Shown here piece by piece: positions 19,202 through 29,748 of a DNA stretch of 64,000 nt. Position numbers and translations under genes: made by a program. Location: assembly GCA_013368315.1 (NCBI GenBank), contig JAACJM010000066.1, forward strand, positions 186,001 through 250,000. The letters run 5' to 3'. The notes beneath the pieces were generated by a model that was given only the letters and a program-made list of their open reading frames with translations, was not told the origin of the DNA and did not search any database. This DNA is from Tetrapyrgos nigripes (taxonomy: Eukaryota > Basidiomycota > Agaricomycetes > Agaricales > Campanellaceae). The stretch's first letter is position 1; the number at the start of each line of letters is the position of its first letter.

Positions 19202-21877
19202 CTAATGGTTCTTGATTTTTTGTAACTCCCCTTCAACTTGTGATTTGGACGTTAAGAATTGCAAGTTGCGTTCTACATTCACTTTAGTACCAAAGTAGAC
19301 ATAATGGCCTTTTGAATGATCGTCAAAGCCTAACCAAACTCCCCGTTTTCCTTTAGGAGTTAGTTTACTAGTTCTTGCTTCGTCATATACAATGCAAGGT
19401 GTACCAAAGCTATGTAGATTGTCTAAGTTTGCGTTAACACCGTAACGTTTAAAATAGGGAGTTTGCATTTTTAATGCAGTTTTCGGAGATCTATTAAGTA
19501 TGTACATAGTATAAAGTCCTGCATGCCACCATAAACGATTAGGTAGTTTTCCGGTATGCAGATTAACACGAATACCATTCATGATATGTTGATGTATGTT
19601 TTCAGCAACTCCGTTTTGCTGAGGCGTGTCATGAACTGTATAACGTGCAATTGTACCTTGTGCTTTCAGGTAGTTTTTGAATGCACCCGAAGTAAATACG
19701 GCATCGTTGTCTGATTGTAGAATTTTAACTTTGATACCATATTGCGTAAATAGTTCAGTAGTAAATGTAACCCATTGGGTATAAGCTTCGTCTTTTGTTT
19801 TAAGTGGAGATAATATTAACCAACGCGTACAGTCGTCGACGATGGTTAACCAGTATTTGTAGCCTTCGATAGAGGCAGTTCGTAATGGACCAAATATATC
19901 AATATGAAAATGGTCTCCGAAGTTTTCTGCTAATTCTGAAGTACGTTGTTTCGGAACAGAAAGTCTGTGTATATTATTGATGATGCAGTCTTCGCATTGA
20001 GTTTCTGTCCAATCATCAATAATGATTGTAATAATAGATTTATCTGTTTTTAGTAATGTTTTTAGATTTGTATAACTCATATGACCAATCTGTTTGTGAA
20101 GTTCGTATAAACTTAAAGTAGCAACGTTATCACTCAATTTTTTAGTTGTGATGGAGTAAAGTTTGGCACTTTCGTGTATAACGCCAATGAAATTGTCCTT
20201 GTCATTCCGTATTATACATAAATGATCATGAAAAGTAAAAGTATAGTCCGCTTTTTGTGAAATACTGATTAAAGTAAACGGAAGTTTTGAGTTATAGTAT
20301 ACATTTTTAAGAGTGATCGATGAAGACTCACCATTGTCCTTCCTAACTTCTACCCACATATCGCCTGCTAATCGAAGATCTAGATGCTCTGAATTGGCAA
20401 CAGTTAAAGTTATGGCAGGCGTAGTATGAACATTAAAAAGTAAGTTAAGATACGGTGTACAGTGTATAGTAGCACCAGAATCAATGATATGCGTATGATC
20501 TTGGTCAGAGATCGCGGTAAAAGCAGGTAGGGAAATATGATGACTCACCGGAGTCTCTGAGTCTTCCATCTCAACGTCGCTCGAAGAAATTGACTGTACC
20601 CAGTCCGATTGCAAAGTTGACGTAGTCGCAATTTGAGAAGAAGAAGACGCAGGCATGGAGATGGCAACTGATGCATTCTCCTTGGTCTTGCCTTTGTTGG
20701 ATTGTTTAGTAATCCCCTTCTTCTTCATAGCTTCTTTGGACTTTTCAGTCCATGGTTCTGGGCACGTCAGGGTCGTATGACCCATCTTGTTGCAGTTGAA
20801 GCACTTCCGATCCTTTTTGACATCAGAAGGCTTCTGGAACGGCGCTGCGGCGTTAGCGCGTTCCCCTTTTGACTTGTCCGATCGTTGAGCACCGCCTTGA
20901 CTAGTGCTACCGGACTTCTTGTCGGACTTCTTCGAAGGATACGTTCGAGCATTGCTCAAACGATAGTTAGTGAATTCCTTCTTTAGCCGCGCAATGAGGT
21001 CGACGGCTCTGTATACGGGTTTCTCCCCTTCAGCTGCAGTAGTGGCATCCCATGTAGCTGCAGCTGCATCCACAGTTGCTTCGTAAGAACTGCGAACAAA
21101 GTGATAGTGTGGAGGAATAATCCCCACTAGAGCTGAGTAAAAAACTTGATCTGAGACATCTATGTCTCTCTTCTTGATAGAAGCCCACAGATCCTGAGCT
21201 TCGTCGAGGAGCTTATCAAACTCCCAGACTGGTTTTCGTAAGTTGAAAAGTTTCCACAGCTCGTTAGACTCTTGAACTGTGGATGAAGGGTCGAAGCGTT
21301 GTTTGAGCTTCTCGATAAGCTCTATCGCATCCGACTCTTCGGTGTAGTGGATCATGATTTTATCATCAATCTTGCCTGTAATAGCGTTAAAACAGGCTAG
21401 TTTGACAGTATTACCAGGATGTAACCCGGAACTTTTAAAGTGTTGGTGACGAATCACCCGTATAGCGTTATTAACGCGGAAGTACCACATTTTCCAATTC
21501 TCACTGCCAGTAAGAACTGTCAGGGAATCAAAAGCTTTGTTGATGTCGCTGAGCGGCATCACGTAGTTGGGGTTTGTGTTTTCGGGCACAGATAATGCGA
21601 CCGACGAAGTAGAGGTAGATGGAGGAGATGATGGTGAAGTAGGGGCAGTATCCCGGACATCAGTCCTAGTATGTTCGCCAGCATCAGACATAATGGGATC
21701 AAGTGGGAATGGAAGAGGGTTTTGGAAGAGAGGATCAAGTGGTTGTGCTTGTGAAGTAGATGATACGGGCGGAGTAGGAGTTTGGGTACCAGAGGGGTGT
21801 GCACTAGAGTGGCGACTGGTAGTAGGAAGTGGGATATCTGGGGCTGATCCTTGAGATCGAGTTTGTCGACTAGTCAT
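19202..21877 (-). CDS. Copia-3 Gag, protease and integrase
   Basis: An open frame of 891 codons. Gag begins MTSRQTRSQGSAPD and carries a canonical zinc knuckle CFNCNKMGHTTLTC (C-x2-C-x4-H-x4-C). The protease motif is IIDSGATIHCTP. The integrase zinc site includes HKQIGHMS and CEDCIINN, and the core triad is HIDIFGP, LQSDNDAVF and QQNGVAENIH. It ends at a stop because six T (plus strand 19216-19221) stand where seven would keep the frame open into RT. That could be a mutation or a homopolymer error; nothing suggests a programmed shift. Confidence 0.95.
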   Translation of the reverse strand: MTSRQTRSQGSAPDIPLPTTSRHSSAHPSGTQTPTPPVSSTSQAQPLDPLFQNPLPFPLDPIMSDAGEHTRTDVRDTAPTSPSSPPSTSTSSVALSVPENTNPNYVMPLSDINKAFDSLTVLTGSENWKMWYFRVNNAIRVIRHQHFKSSGLHPGNTVKLACFNAITGKIDDKIMIHYTEESDAIELIEKLKQRFDPSSTVQESNELWKLFNLRKPVWEFDKLLDEAQDLWASIKKRDIDVSDQVFYSALVGIIPPHYHFVRSSYEATVDAAAATWDATTAAEGEKPVYRAVDLIARLKKEFTNYRLSNARTYPSKKSDKKSGSTSQGGAQRSDKSKGERANAAAPFQKPSDVKKDRKCFNCNKMGHTTLTCPEPWTEKSKEAMKKKGITKQSNKGKTKENASVAISMPASSSSQIATTSTLQSDWVQSISSSDVEMEDSETPVSHHISLPAFTAISDQDHTHIIDSGATIHCTPYLNLLFNVHTTPAITLTVANSEHLDLRLAGDMWVEVRKDNGESSSITLKNVYYNSKLPFTLISISQKADYTFTFHDHLCIIRNDKDNFIGVIHESAKLYSITTKKLSDNVATLSLYELHKQIGHMSYTNLKTLLKTDKSIITIIIDDWTETQCEDCIINNIHRLSVPKQRTSELAENFGDHFHIDIFGPLRTASIEGYKYWLTIVDDCTRWLILSPLKTKDEAYTQWVTFTTELFTQYGIKVKILQSDNDAVFTSGAFKNYLKAQGTIARYTVHDTPQQNGVAENIHQHIMNGIRVNLHTGKLPNRLWWHAGLYTMYILNRSPKTALKMQTPYFKRYGVNANLDNLHSFGTPCIVYDEARTSKLTPKGKRGVWLGFDDHSKGHYVYFGTKVNVERNLQFLTSKSQVEGELQKIKNH

Positions 21878-21956
21878 ATACTAGTCCAAGAACAGAGTAC
21901 GAGTAGAGAGTAAAGCAGAGTAGAACAAGTGTTTATCGGAGTTATAGCAAGCTAGG

Positions 21957-21970
21957 CGGGGCCTATAACC
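21957..21970 (-). other. Primer-binding site of copia-3
   Basis: Directly after the 5' LTR the minus strand reads GGTTATAGGCCCCG. It is the same half-tRNA type as in copia-1 (GGTTATGGGCCCC) with one G-to-A difference, so an initiator tRNA-Met anticodon-arm primer is likely but would pair with one mismatch. Confidence 0.6.
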
Positions 21971-22206
21971 TATTAGACTTAGGTTATCTTAGTGAATAGT
22001 CTTAGCGAGAGTCACAAAGTGGGGGGTAAGAGCGTGCGAACGTATCTCGCTTGACTCTCAAGTATATATTATTAATCAAAGTAGTATAACAATATAAATA
22101 GTCTAAGTATATCTGTATGATCATTTGACCGTATGTCCGCAGTATCTGATTGATTGCCGTATGCGTAGTAGCTTAGTAATATGATCGTTATCATTAAATT
22201 CCAACA
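21971..22206 (-). repeat. 5' LTR of copia-3
   Basis: Near-identical partner of 17172-17407, followed on the right by the second ATATG target copy. Confidence 0.95.
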
Positions 22207-22307
22207 ATATGGTCTCAAGATCGCCTTTTTAATGCTGTCAGTACAACTCTCGTTCGCCATGCAAATCTGTTATATTACTCCGCAATCTTTTGACCTTTCT
22301 TCCTCCG

Positions 22308-23817
22308 TTATATTACTCCGTGATCTTTGACCTTTTTTCCTGCGACACTCAAATCATCCATCATGGTAGTCGAGATCCCATCACCTTGGATAGAAGTGGA
22401 GGGTGCCACGGATTTGACTGGGTGGTGACCGCGCTGCCAGTGCCAATGCAGCGATTGCAAACCGTCGCGGTGTTGGAGAACCCGAAAGTGATCCGGACAA
22501 GGTTGTAACAGTGGGAGTGATCATGAGAAGAGGTTGTGCTATCGAGTAAGTCGGTCACGAATTATTGAGGTATGCGACTGTGACCCACCGAACAGAAGTT
22601 ACTCTGTTCTGACTCAAACAGATCTCCAAAGGTCGGTAAAGTCCAAGGCCTCGTTTGTTGCTGAAGGACGCAACGAGTGTTGAGAGTCTGCGTACAAAAC
22701 TGGTTAGAAGCCTCTAATCGTAAACACGGATCAATTGACGATTACCGTCATGAGAGTGTTTCTGTCGGGAACGAAGAGATTGTCGCTAGAAAGAATCATT
22801 ATTCCGATAGATTGAAGACCTACGTGTACAATCGGGCCATGGGCAATGCAAATATCAAGTGCAGGTTTGTCTTGGGACTGGTGGTCTACAATGTCAACTT
22901 GGGTGAGCCTCAAGCCTTGGTTTCGTGAAATCGATTAATGACACTGACCAGAAAAATCAAAACACAAATGCAACAGACCGTCACAAGCAATGCAGTTTCT
23001 ACTGATGTGCGAATGAGCTTAGAAATGACAGCCTTGTCAGAGGCTAATTGATGGTTAATCGTCACGGCGTCACCGGTACTGCCAGTCTTCAGCTAAAGGA
23101 TCTCAACACTGAATAAATACTCGCCTTTCAGCCCGGACCTGCTCTTCCACAGATAGTACGAGAGCGCTGCCGTGATAGACACATCGCAAGCTACGGCGAT
23201 AGCCAGCCAGCTGTCTGCAACAGGGATCCGTCTAGCATTGGCTTCTACATTCGGTTCAAGCAATGCGCCGATACTCGCTGCAAAAGCCAATCCCCCTTGA
23301 GCCAGGGAAAGAGTGCAGATGACAACGAAGAGGACGAATGATTTGGAGAAAATACGAATACGCCGGGCGAGAAAGAATTGTACTGGGACGGAAATGCTAG
23401 TAACAGACGTATACAGTGCTGAGTTGGCTTATCCCCATGGATTGCCAGTGTCTGAAATACTCACAGCATGGTGGAGATAGGTATCGTGGTGGACTGCCAA
23501 GGAGTCGAAAGGAGACCAATTTTGTTCTCGAAACTATCTACGGTGTAGTGCCAGAGCAAGTACGAAGATGTACAAGAAGAGAACGTGTCGACGACTGCGA
23601 CCCATATGACGAGGCCGCTGCAAGACGGTTTTGAGCTGTTTACTTGAATCGCACAAACTTTGAGTACGCACGTAATGGTAGGTCCATCTTTGATTCTGGA
23701 CTCATAATACTCGAGGAACTGGACCATACAGATCCCAGCGAGAAGAGCATTGACCAAAGCAGAAACCACGACAGGTCCGAGAATGAGGCTGATGCTGATG
23801 GGAGGAATTTCGGCCAT
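22308..23817 (-). CDS. Seven-helix membrane protein, DUF6534-like (copy A)
   Basis: Eight exons give an open 322-residue product: 23817-23672, 23617-23465, 23396-23125, 23043-22949, 22885-22824, 22761-22746, 22687-22589 and 22433-22308. Seven hydrophobic segments are visible, from LILGPVVVSALVNALLAGIC to the last one ending ALPMARLYTNTLMTTLNTR, which is the typical C-terminal signature of fungal DUF6534 proteins. The tail is hydrophilic (STTMMDDLSVAGKK). Function of the family is unknown; a membrane receptor or transport role is speculation. Intron 3 has a GC donor (AAAG/GCGAGT). Exon 6 is only 16 bp. The family name is inferred from layout and motifs, not a search. Confidence 0.82.
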
Positions 23818-24240
23818 GTTGGGTATGGAGGGGATGATTCACACAAGTTGTAGGGCGACTCAGAGTTTTCTATGTTTTAGATCGAGGCCGAAAATTGAGT
23901 CGCCGTTATAATCGCGATTCATATCGAACGGTACGTTTCGGCTACATTCCTCCCCAGCCCCTATGGCGTTGTTCCTGATGATGCCCATACTGGGCTTGAG
24001 CTACGTTCTACGTCTGGCGTGATTCTGGTTGGCCCATCAGGAGTAGAAATCACACATGAATGTATATCAGCTTTTCTAGAGATAGGTTCAATGTCTGGCA
24101 TTTGACTGAGGTCAACTTGGACTGAGAGTTAAGTGATGAACAGCGCTATTCTACATTAGGAATAGAAATAGGATCGGGTCCCGGGATGAGAACAGGGTCT
24201 CCAGATCTCCTCTTGCATTCTGCCAGTACGACTCTTGTTC
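23818..24240. promoter_or_regulatory. Upstream region of copy A, truncated copy of the shared promoter repeat
   Basis: The first part, up to GATTCTGGTTGGCCCATC (about 24020-24037), matches the upstream regions of the other copies; the remainder is shortened and runs into the 3' region of copy B. No TATA box is obvious. Confidence 0.45.
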
Positions 24241-24311
24241 ACTATGCGAATGTGTTACTTCACTTCCCAATCTTTTGACCTTGTCTCCTCCGACACTCAA
24301 ACCATACATCG

Positions 24312-24583
24312 TTCTTGAAATCCGATACTCTAGTACCTATTTTACATTCTTGTGGCACCGTTCCCTTCTGACAGCCCCGTACGTGTGGGAGTCTATTTCG
24401 CCTTTGTCAGACGCGTGTCGCTGTTTCGTTCCCTAGCCGTCGTCCATGATATTCATGCTAGGGTACGTATTTTAGTTATTCTTCAAGTATGTCTTTACTT
24501 ATTGGCTTGTTATTGGGTACAGTTGAATACATACAAGCGATCGTCCATGACGCTCATGCTAAGAATGAGTCCTTGTTATTAAT
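24312..24583. other. Insertion in the 3' region of copy B
   Basis: Compared with copies A and C-F the sequence between CATACATCGT and AATCGTAGTGGTCGAG holds about 270 extra bases. They include a diverged direct repeat (GTCCATGATATTCATGCTAG and GTCCATGACGCTCATGCTAA). It replaces the C-terminal tail sequence seen in copies C and E. Origin unknown. Confidence 0.55.
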
Positions 24584-26054
24584 CGTAGTGGTCGAGATCA
24601 CGTCAACTTGGATAGAGTTGGAAGGTGCCACGGATTGGACTGGGTGGAGATCATCCTGCCAGTGCCAATGCAGCAATTGCAAACCGAAACGGTGTTGGCG
24701 AACCCGAAAGTGATCCGGATTCCGGACAAGGTTGTACCGTTGGAAGTGATTATGATGAGAAGAGGTCGTGCAATCAAGTCGGCCACGAATTATTGAGGTA
24801 TGCGACTCTGACTCACCGAACTGAAGTTATTCTGTTCTGAATCAAACAGATCTCCAAAGGTCGGTACAGTCCAAGGCCTCATTTGTTGCTGAAGGATGGA
24901 ACGAGTGTTGAGAGTCTGTGGGTACAAAACTAGTCAGAAGCTTCCAATCGTAAATACAGATCAATTGACGATTACCGTCATGAGGGTATTTCTGTCGAAA
25001 ATGCAGAGATCGCCGTCAGAAATAATCATTTTTGCAATAGTCTGAACACATACGTGTACAATCGGGCCAAGGGCAATGCGAATATCAAGACCAGGTTTGA
25101 TCTGGGCATGGTGGTCTACAACGACTTGGGTGAGCCTCGAGCCTTGATTTCATGAAATCAATTAATGACACTGACTAGAAAAACCAGACTACCAATGCAA
25201 CAGATCGTCACAGGTAATGCAGTTTCTACCGATGTGCGAATGAGCTTGGAAATGACAGCCTTGTCAGAGGCTAATTGATGATTATTTCATTTTCAGCGTC
25301 AGAGCCACCGGTACCGTCGGTCTTTAGCTAGAGGATCTCAACACTGGACAAAATGACTCACCTTTCATCCCGGTCCTGCGGTTCCACAAATAATATGAGA
25401 GCGCCGCCGTAATAGACGCATCGCAAGCTACGGCGATAGCCAGCCAGCTGTCTGCAACAGGGATCCGTCTAGCATAGGCTTCTACATTCGGTTCGAGCAA
25501 TGCGCCGATACTCGATGCAAAAGCTAATCCCCCTTGAGCCAGGGAAAGAGTGCAGATGAAGACGAAGAGAACGAATGATTGGGAGAAAATACGAATACGC
25601 CAGGCAAGGAAGAATTGTACTGGGACGGAAATGCTAGTGGCGGAAGCGTACAGTGCTGAGTTGTCCTTTCTACGTGAATTGCCAGTCTCTGGAATACTCA
25701 CAGTGTGGTGGTGATAGCTATCGTGGTGGACTGCCAAGGAATCGAAAGGAGACCAATTTTGTTCTCGAAACCATCTACGGCGTAGTGCCACAGCAAGTAC
25801 GAGGACGTACAAGAAGAGAACGTGTCAACAACTGCGACCCATATGACGAGGCCGCTGCAGGACAATTTTGAGCCATTTAATTAAATCGCACAAACTTGGA
25901 GTACGCACGTAATTGTAGCTCCATCTTTGATTCTAGATTCATAGTACTCGAGGAACTGAGCCATACAGATCCCAGCGAGAAGAGCGTTGACCAAAGTAGC
26001 AATCACCACAGGTCCGAGAGTGAGGCTGACCTTGATGGGAAGAGTTTCTGCCAT
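24554..26054 (-). CDS. Seven-helix membrane protein, DUF6534-like (copy B)
   Basis: Eight exons encode 314 residues: 26054-25909, 25854-25702, 25633-25362, 25270-25176, 25115-25054, 24991-24976, 24915-24817 and 24655-24554. Exon lengths 1-7 equal those of copy A exactly. The start is MAETLPIKVSLTLGPVV. Intron 3 here has a GT donor (AAAG/GTGAGT), unlike copies A, C, E and F. The tail ends early (VISTTTINNKDSFLA) because a local insertion replaces the end of exon 8. Copy B lies directly upstream of copy A in the same orientation, 737 bp apart, which suggests a simple tandem duplication. Confidence 0.82.
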
Positions 26055-26755
26055 GTTGGGTATGGAGAGGACTCGAACAAGTTGGAGGGCGACTCAGAGT
26101 TTTCCAGGTTTTAAATGAGGCCGGGTGCTGAATATTGAGTTACCGTCAGTGTTGATGCTGGAGGGGCTTCGAACAATTCGGAGGGCGACTTAGAGTTTCT
26201 ATAAAGACGAATTTTCAGTCGCCGGGTTAATCGCGATTCACACTGAGCGGTACGTTTCGGATTAGATTGCTCCCCTTTTTCTATGGCGCTCTCACCTGAA
26301 GATGCCCATACTAGGCTTTAGCTAAGTTCCACGTCTCCCGTGATTCTGGTTGGCCAGGGATGCATTGGCTCATTAGGTGTGGAAATCAACTCCGAACATG
26401 CTAGCACGGGCGCCTGAAGATAATCCATCTTCTAGTTCGTTTACTCGTTCAACACATCTCAAATATTCATCCCCTTTCTCTCCTTATTAATCCCAACCGA
26501 TTTCACTGCACAGTGTCTCGCAAGGATGAGGTGAAATGTCCTTGGTGGAGGAGTTATCACCCGACCAAGGACTGAAACGCCAGGGTACTGCGGGTGGCGT
26601 CCAGGCACTCTCATGTCATCCTTTGGCGAGTAAAACGTCCAACTTCCCTCGGGGATAAAGGAAGTAGGTGCTTCGTTTTTGCCATGATAGGTCAAATCAC
26701 CGCATGATCATCAACCTCATATAAAAAAACAAATTTTTCGTATCAACAAATCTTA
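26055..26755. promoter_or_regulatory. Upstream region of copy B with divergent promoter repeat
   Basis: About 700 bp shared with the regions right of copies C-F. Conserved blocks include CTTGGTGGAGGAGT, GGCGAGTAAAACGTCCAAC and a TATAAA at about 26720 pointing right. In other copies this right-facing TATA box stands before gene X; here gene X is absent and different sequence follows from about 26760. Confidence 0.5.
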
Positions 26756-28040
26756 TCCTACCTCTGTCCCCCTGACTTTCAGCTCGTCTCACCTTTACCT
26801 CCCCTACATACAAAACTCGTTTCGCTGCGCTCTACTTGCCGCTCTCCGGAACCCTTCCCCTCCCCAACCAAATTCAGCCCCTACGCCAACGAACCCACCA
26901 AGGCCGCCAAAAAACGTCACCTTAGCTAGAAGCCGAATACAACGTCGTAACATGTGTCGCGGTGTGTATTTTGTTGATTGGGTTTGCGCAAAGGGGGATT
27001 GATAGGTCAGTGACTTTTGAAGAACCCTACCTTACAGCCTACCCTACCCTTCCTTGAGATGAGGGAGGAGTGGGGGGTGGAGATTATTCTTTGCTTTTTT
27101 TTTTTTTTTTGAAGTGGTGTATGCGAGTTACTCACACAGGGGTTATTGTGTTTTTCACAGGTTACGTGACTACCACGAACGGTCGAGGGAACAGCTGGGA
27201 ACACTGGAAGACGAGGTTTCCGGAGAGGTATGAGAAGTGGGAACGGGAACGACGAGGGGGAGGGACGAGGAGGAAGAGGAGGGGAGGGTTTTAGTCTTGG
27301 TATTGGAAAAAAAGAACAAGACCCCTTGTTGAGTGGTCCAGGAAACGACGTGGTGGTGATGTAGACGAAGATGAAGAAGGTTGAGAGGACTTCGACTTTG
27401 GCGTTAGTGAGGGGTTTGTGATGATGGTCATTAAGTAATAATAGTATGAGTAACTCACGAGTTGTGTTGCTCAGAGCTCTGACTTTTTTCTTTGATTTGT
27501 TCCGTGATCAGCTACATAGCGTAAGGAGTGGCTATGCTTCTGCTGACGAATCTGCCACGTAGGCAGATTCGGTATTCCCTTTTGCTCCGTCCTCCACCCC
27601 GTTCGACGGTCGCTCGCCTACGACGCGCTTTTTCTCGTCCCTCCGCGTTCCTCTAGCTCTGGGTGCATTCGGGCCCTTTCTTGGTCAGCATCCCTTTACT
27701 CCTAGAACCCGGAAGCTCAGAACTCGGTCCCGATAGGTGTGGAGATGCCTTTGATTTCTCCTCGACGCGATTTCCAGACGCGTAGGCTCTGTCACGCATG
27801 TTACGTGCCCGGCATCCCCGATGGCGTTTCGGGTCGAGTCCTCCCCAAAACCTCGCATAATCAGAATCTAGTTGAAGTTGAAGTCTGTCTCTGAGTACTA
27901 GAATACATATTTTACATATTGTATTCTAGTTTCCTTCCCTCTTCTCTGAAGAGCCACGGAATAGCTCAGCTTGTACTCGTTCTTGACGGAGTCACGCGAT
28001 GTCTTCTTTCCTCCTTTCTCTCTATCTTTCTCTCGCCCTC
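26756..28040. other. No clear gene; possible exon traces
   Basis: Plus-strand segments at about 26780-26950 and 27160-27290 (for example NSWEHWKTRFPERYEKWERE) look protein-like and have splice-like borders, but I cannot assign them. A near-palindrome GAATCTGCC-ACGTA-GGCAGATTC lies near 27550. Confidence 0.35.
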
Positions 28041-28835
28041 CTCCCAGCCGAGTACCCAAAAAAGCCCTTCAATGGTTCAAAGAAACCTTTCTCAAATGCA
28101 ACAAACATGTGGTGTTGGTCAAGACGTGGTTATCCGCCAAGTATGAAGGACCAAAGAGTTGGCTGGATCAGTTGGTTTATGTTCGGGCTTCAATGTTGTT
28201 GGTATGTTGTCGTTTTGTGTTGTCTTGGGATTGGGGCTTCCTTTTTCCTTTTTCCCCTTTGTCTTGCTGACTGTCGTCTATCATTTACGTTTGTAACAGA
28301 GCCGTACCGCAGCCCATAAAGAACTCTTGGACCAAGCTTCTTCCCCAGACGAGTGCGAAAACTTGTACGAAGAGTCGTTGTGGTGTGACACCTCTACGCC
28401 CTCCAAGACGATTTGTTATAAACCGCTAATCCGTTTAGCACTGAGGATAAAAAGACGATAGCTACTTGTGAGTGGCCCTTTTGTTCTTGCGTTTTGCGTT
28501 TTGATGCTCATTTACTCATCATTTACTTTACTCATTTGCTACATTCCTTCCTGCTCCTTCACCTTTTCACCTACATTCCATTACCAGGGATCAAATGCAC
28601 CAAACTACGCCTTCATGGCTGTCGTGCCAGAATGGCGATGAACGACGTTGACAGACTTGCTGATGCGATGGTGGACCATAATCTCGTTGATGTGGTGAGG
28701 AGGAGGAGGAGGAAGAGGAAGAGGAAGAGGAGGACTCTACTACCACGGCAGAGGATACCGGCGCCTTGGGACGTCAAACTTACAACGGCGACTGCGACGA
28801 GCCCGAGCCTAAGTCCGAGGACGTCGACGTAGTAT
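28041..28835 (+). pseudogene. C-terminal part of an ATG1/ULK-type kinase gene, broken
   Basis: Three exon-like segments, about 28041-28201, 28300-28463 and 28588-28832, together read like the C-terminal (tMIT) domain of fungal Atg1 autophagy kinase: KKALQWFKETFLKCNKHVVL, SWLDQLVYVRASML, SRTAAHKELLDQASSPDECE, NLYEESLW, then TKLRLHGCRARMAMNDVDRL and ADAMVDHNLVDV ... PAPWD. Breaks: a two-base frame error after ESLWC near 28390 and an in-frame TAA at 28419-28421. The kinase domain is not found in the window. It probably came along in the segmental duplication; a full gene would be elsewhere. Confidence 0.68.
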
Positions 28836-29049
28836 TAATTACCAATACTCCACACTCTACACTTTCGCTTTTGCACTGCAATGTGGCGATCGCGAAGAGC
28901 ACGACGCGACAAAGGTGGCAGACAGTGGCAGCGACGTTGTCGTTTCGTCCTCCAATTCCTAGCTACGTCTTTGGATCTCTTCCAACTTAGTCCGGCTTTT
29001 TTTCTTTGTTCTCTATCCATCATACGTCCCTCTTCCTTTCTTCTCGGTC

Positions 29050-29748
29050 TCATTATTTCAGTCTGGGATTTTCAATCCTATCGTGGTTCTGGTTCTCTTG
29101 CACATGGACCCGGTTGTCTCATAGCTTTCTGTTTTCTATTTTCCCTTTCAACGTCAACGTTTTCTCACTCTACCCGTAGGCAGCGCAGAGCGCTGTTCGC
29201 ACATGTATGGAGAGTACTGGCTCTTCCATACGGCTCTTGGTACCCTGAGACACATTGACTGTCCCTCAGAGGTCAAGAGACATTCTTTTTCTTTTCTTCC
29301 TCCTGTCTCTTACTTATTAAGCTTGACTGCAGAAATGTTTCCCGTCTTTGAATATCTGCCGACGTCGCATGTACAATATTATACAGTATACACCTCCATA
29401 TAGTGTTTTTGATACATACATACACACTACAATCGCAATTCCAAGTAACATCGGTACATTTAGCACGAATACGACACTTTGTACACCTTCCTCGTAGATG
29501 CGGTCACGCATATATATACATAATTATTCTTTTATTGTGCGATGAGATCCCAGTGCCCACTCCCCCAAGCTTCGGAATCCTCACCTCAATACCCCTGCTC
29601 TGACCATGCTGGTCCAAAGTCAGGAATACTAACGAAACGGCAAGACCAAGAGCCAGCCCTGCACCTTGCCTTAACCTGCTTTGATCGTTGACAGTTGGAG
29701 CCGGGGCTGGAGCTAGAGCTGATCAGAAGTGGCGACGGTGACAGCACA
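29050..29748. repeat. Segment shared with 46040-46909
   Basis: Both regions contain TCTGGTTCTC, a poly-pyrimidine tract, CATACGGCTCTTGGTACCCT-type sequence and TATACAGTATACACCTCCAT. From about 29430 on it also matches 38445 onward. It forms the left flank (3' side) of the SFM1-like copies. Confidence 0.7.

Larger units (their letters stand above)
17172..22206 (-). mobile_element. Ty1/copia retrotransposon (copia-3), young and nearly complete
   Basis: The 5035-bp element lies on the minus strand. It has 236-bp LTRs (17172-17407 and 21971-22206) that differ at only two positions, both C/T, and perfect 5-bp target duplications ATATG (17167-17171 and 22207-22211). It has a primer-binding site, polypurine tract and two long frames: gag-PR-INT and RT-RNase H. 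The only coding defect seen is a one-base frame change between the two frames. It sits exactly at the junction of the transposon cluster and the duplicated-gene block. Confidence 0.95.

Noticed and set aside
19143..19260. Programmed frameshifting between copia-3 gag-PR-INT and RT
   Set aside because: The position between integrase and RT is not where copia elements use frameshifting, and no slippery heptamer with downstream structure is evident; a one-base homopolymer change is simpler.
22731..23817. A shorter six-exon model ending at TVIVN*
   Set aside because: It stops before the family-typical TLNTR segment. Splicing at the GTAATC donor joins MT to TLNTR in frame in all six copies and gives lengths normal for the family.
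27540..27580. Near-palindrome GAATCTGCC-ACGTA-GGCAGATTC as a regulatory operator
   Set aside because: Single occurrence with no adjacent gene start; noted only within the unassigned stretch.
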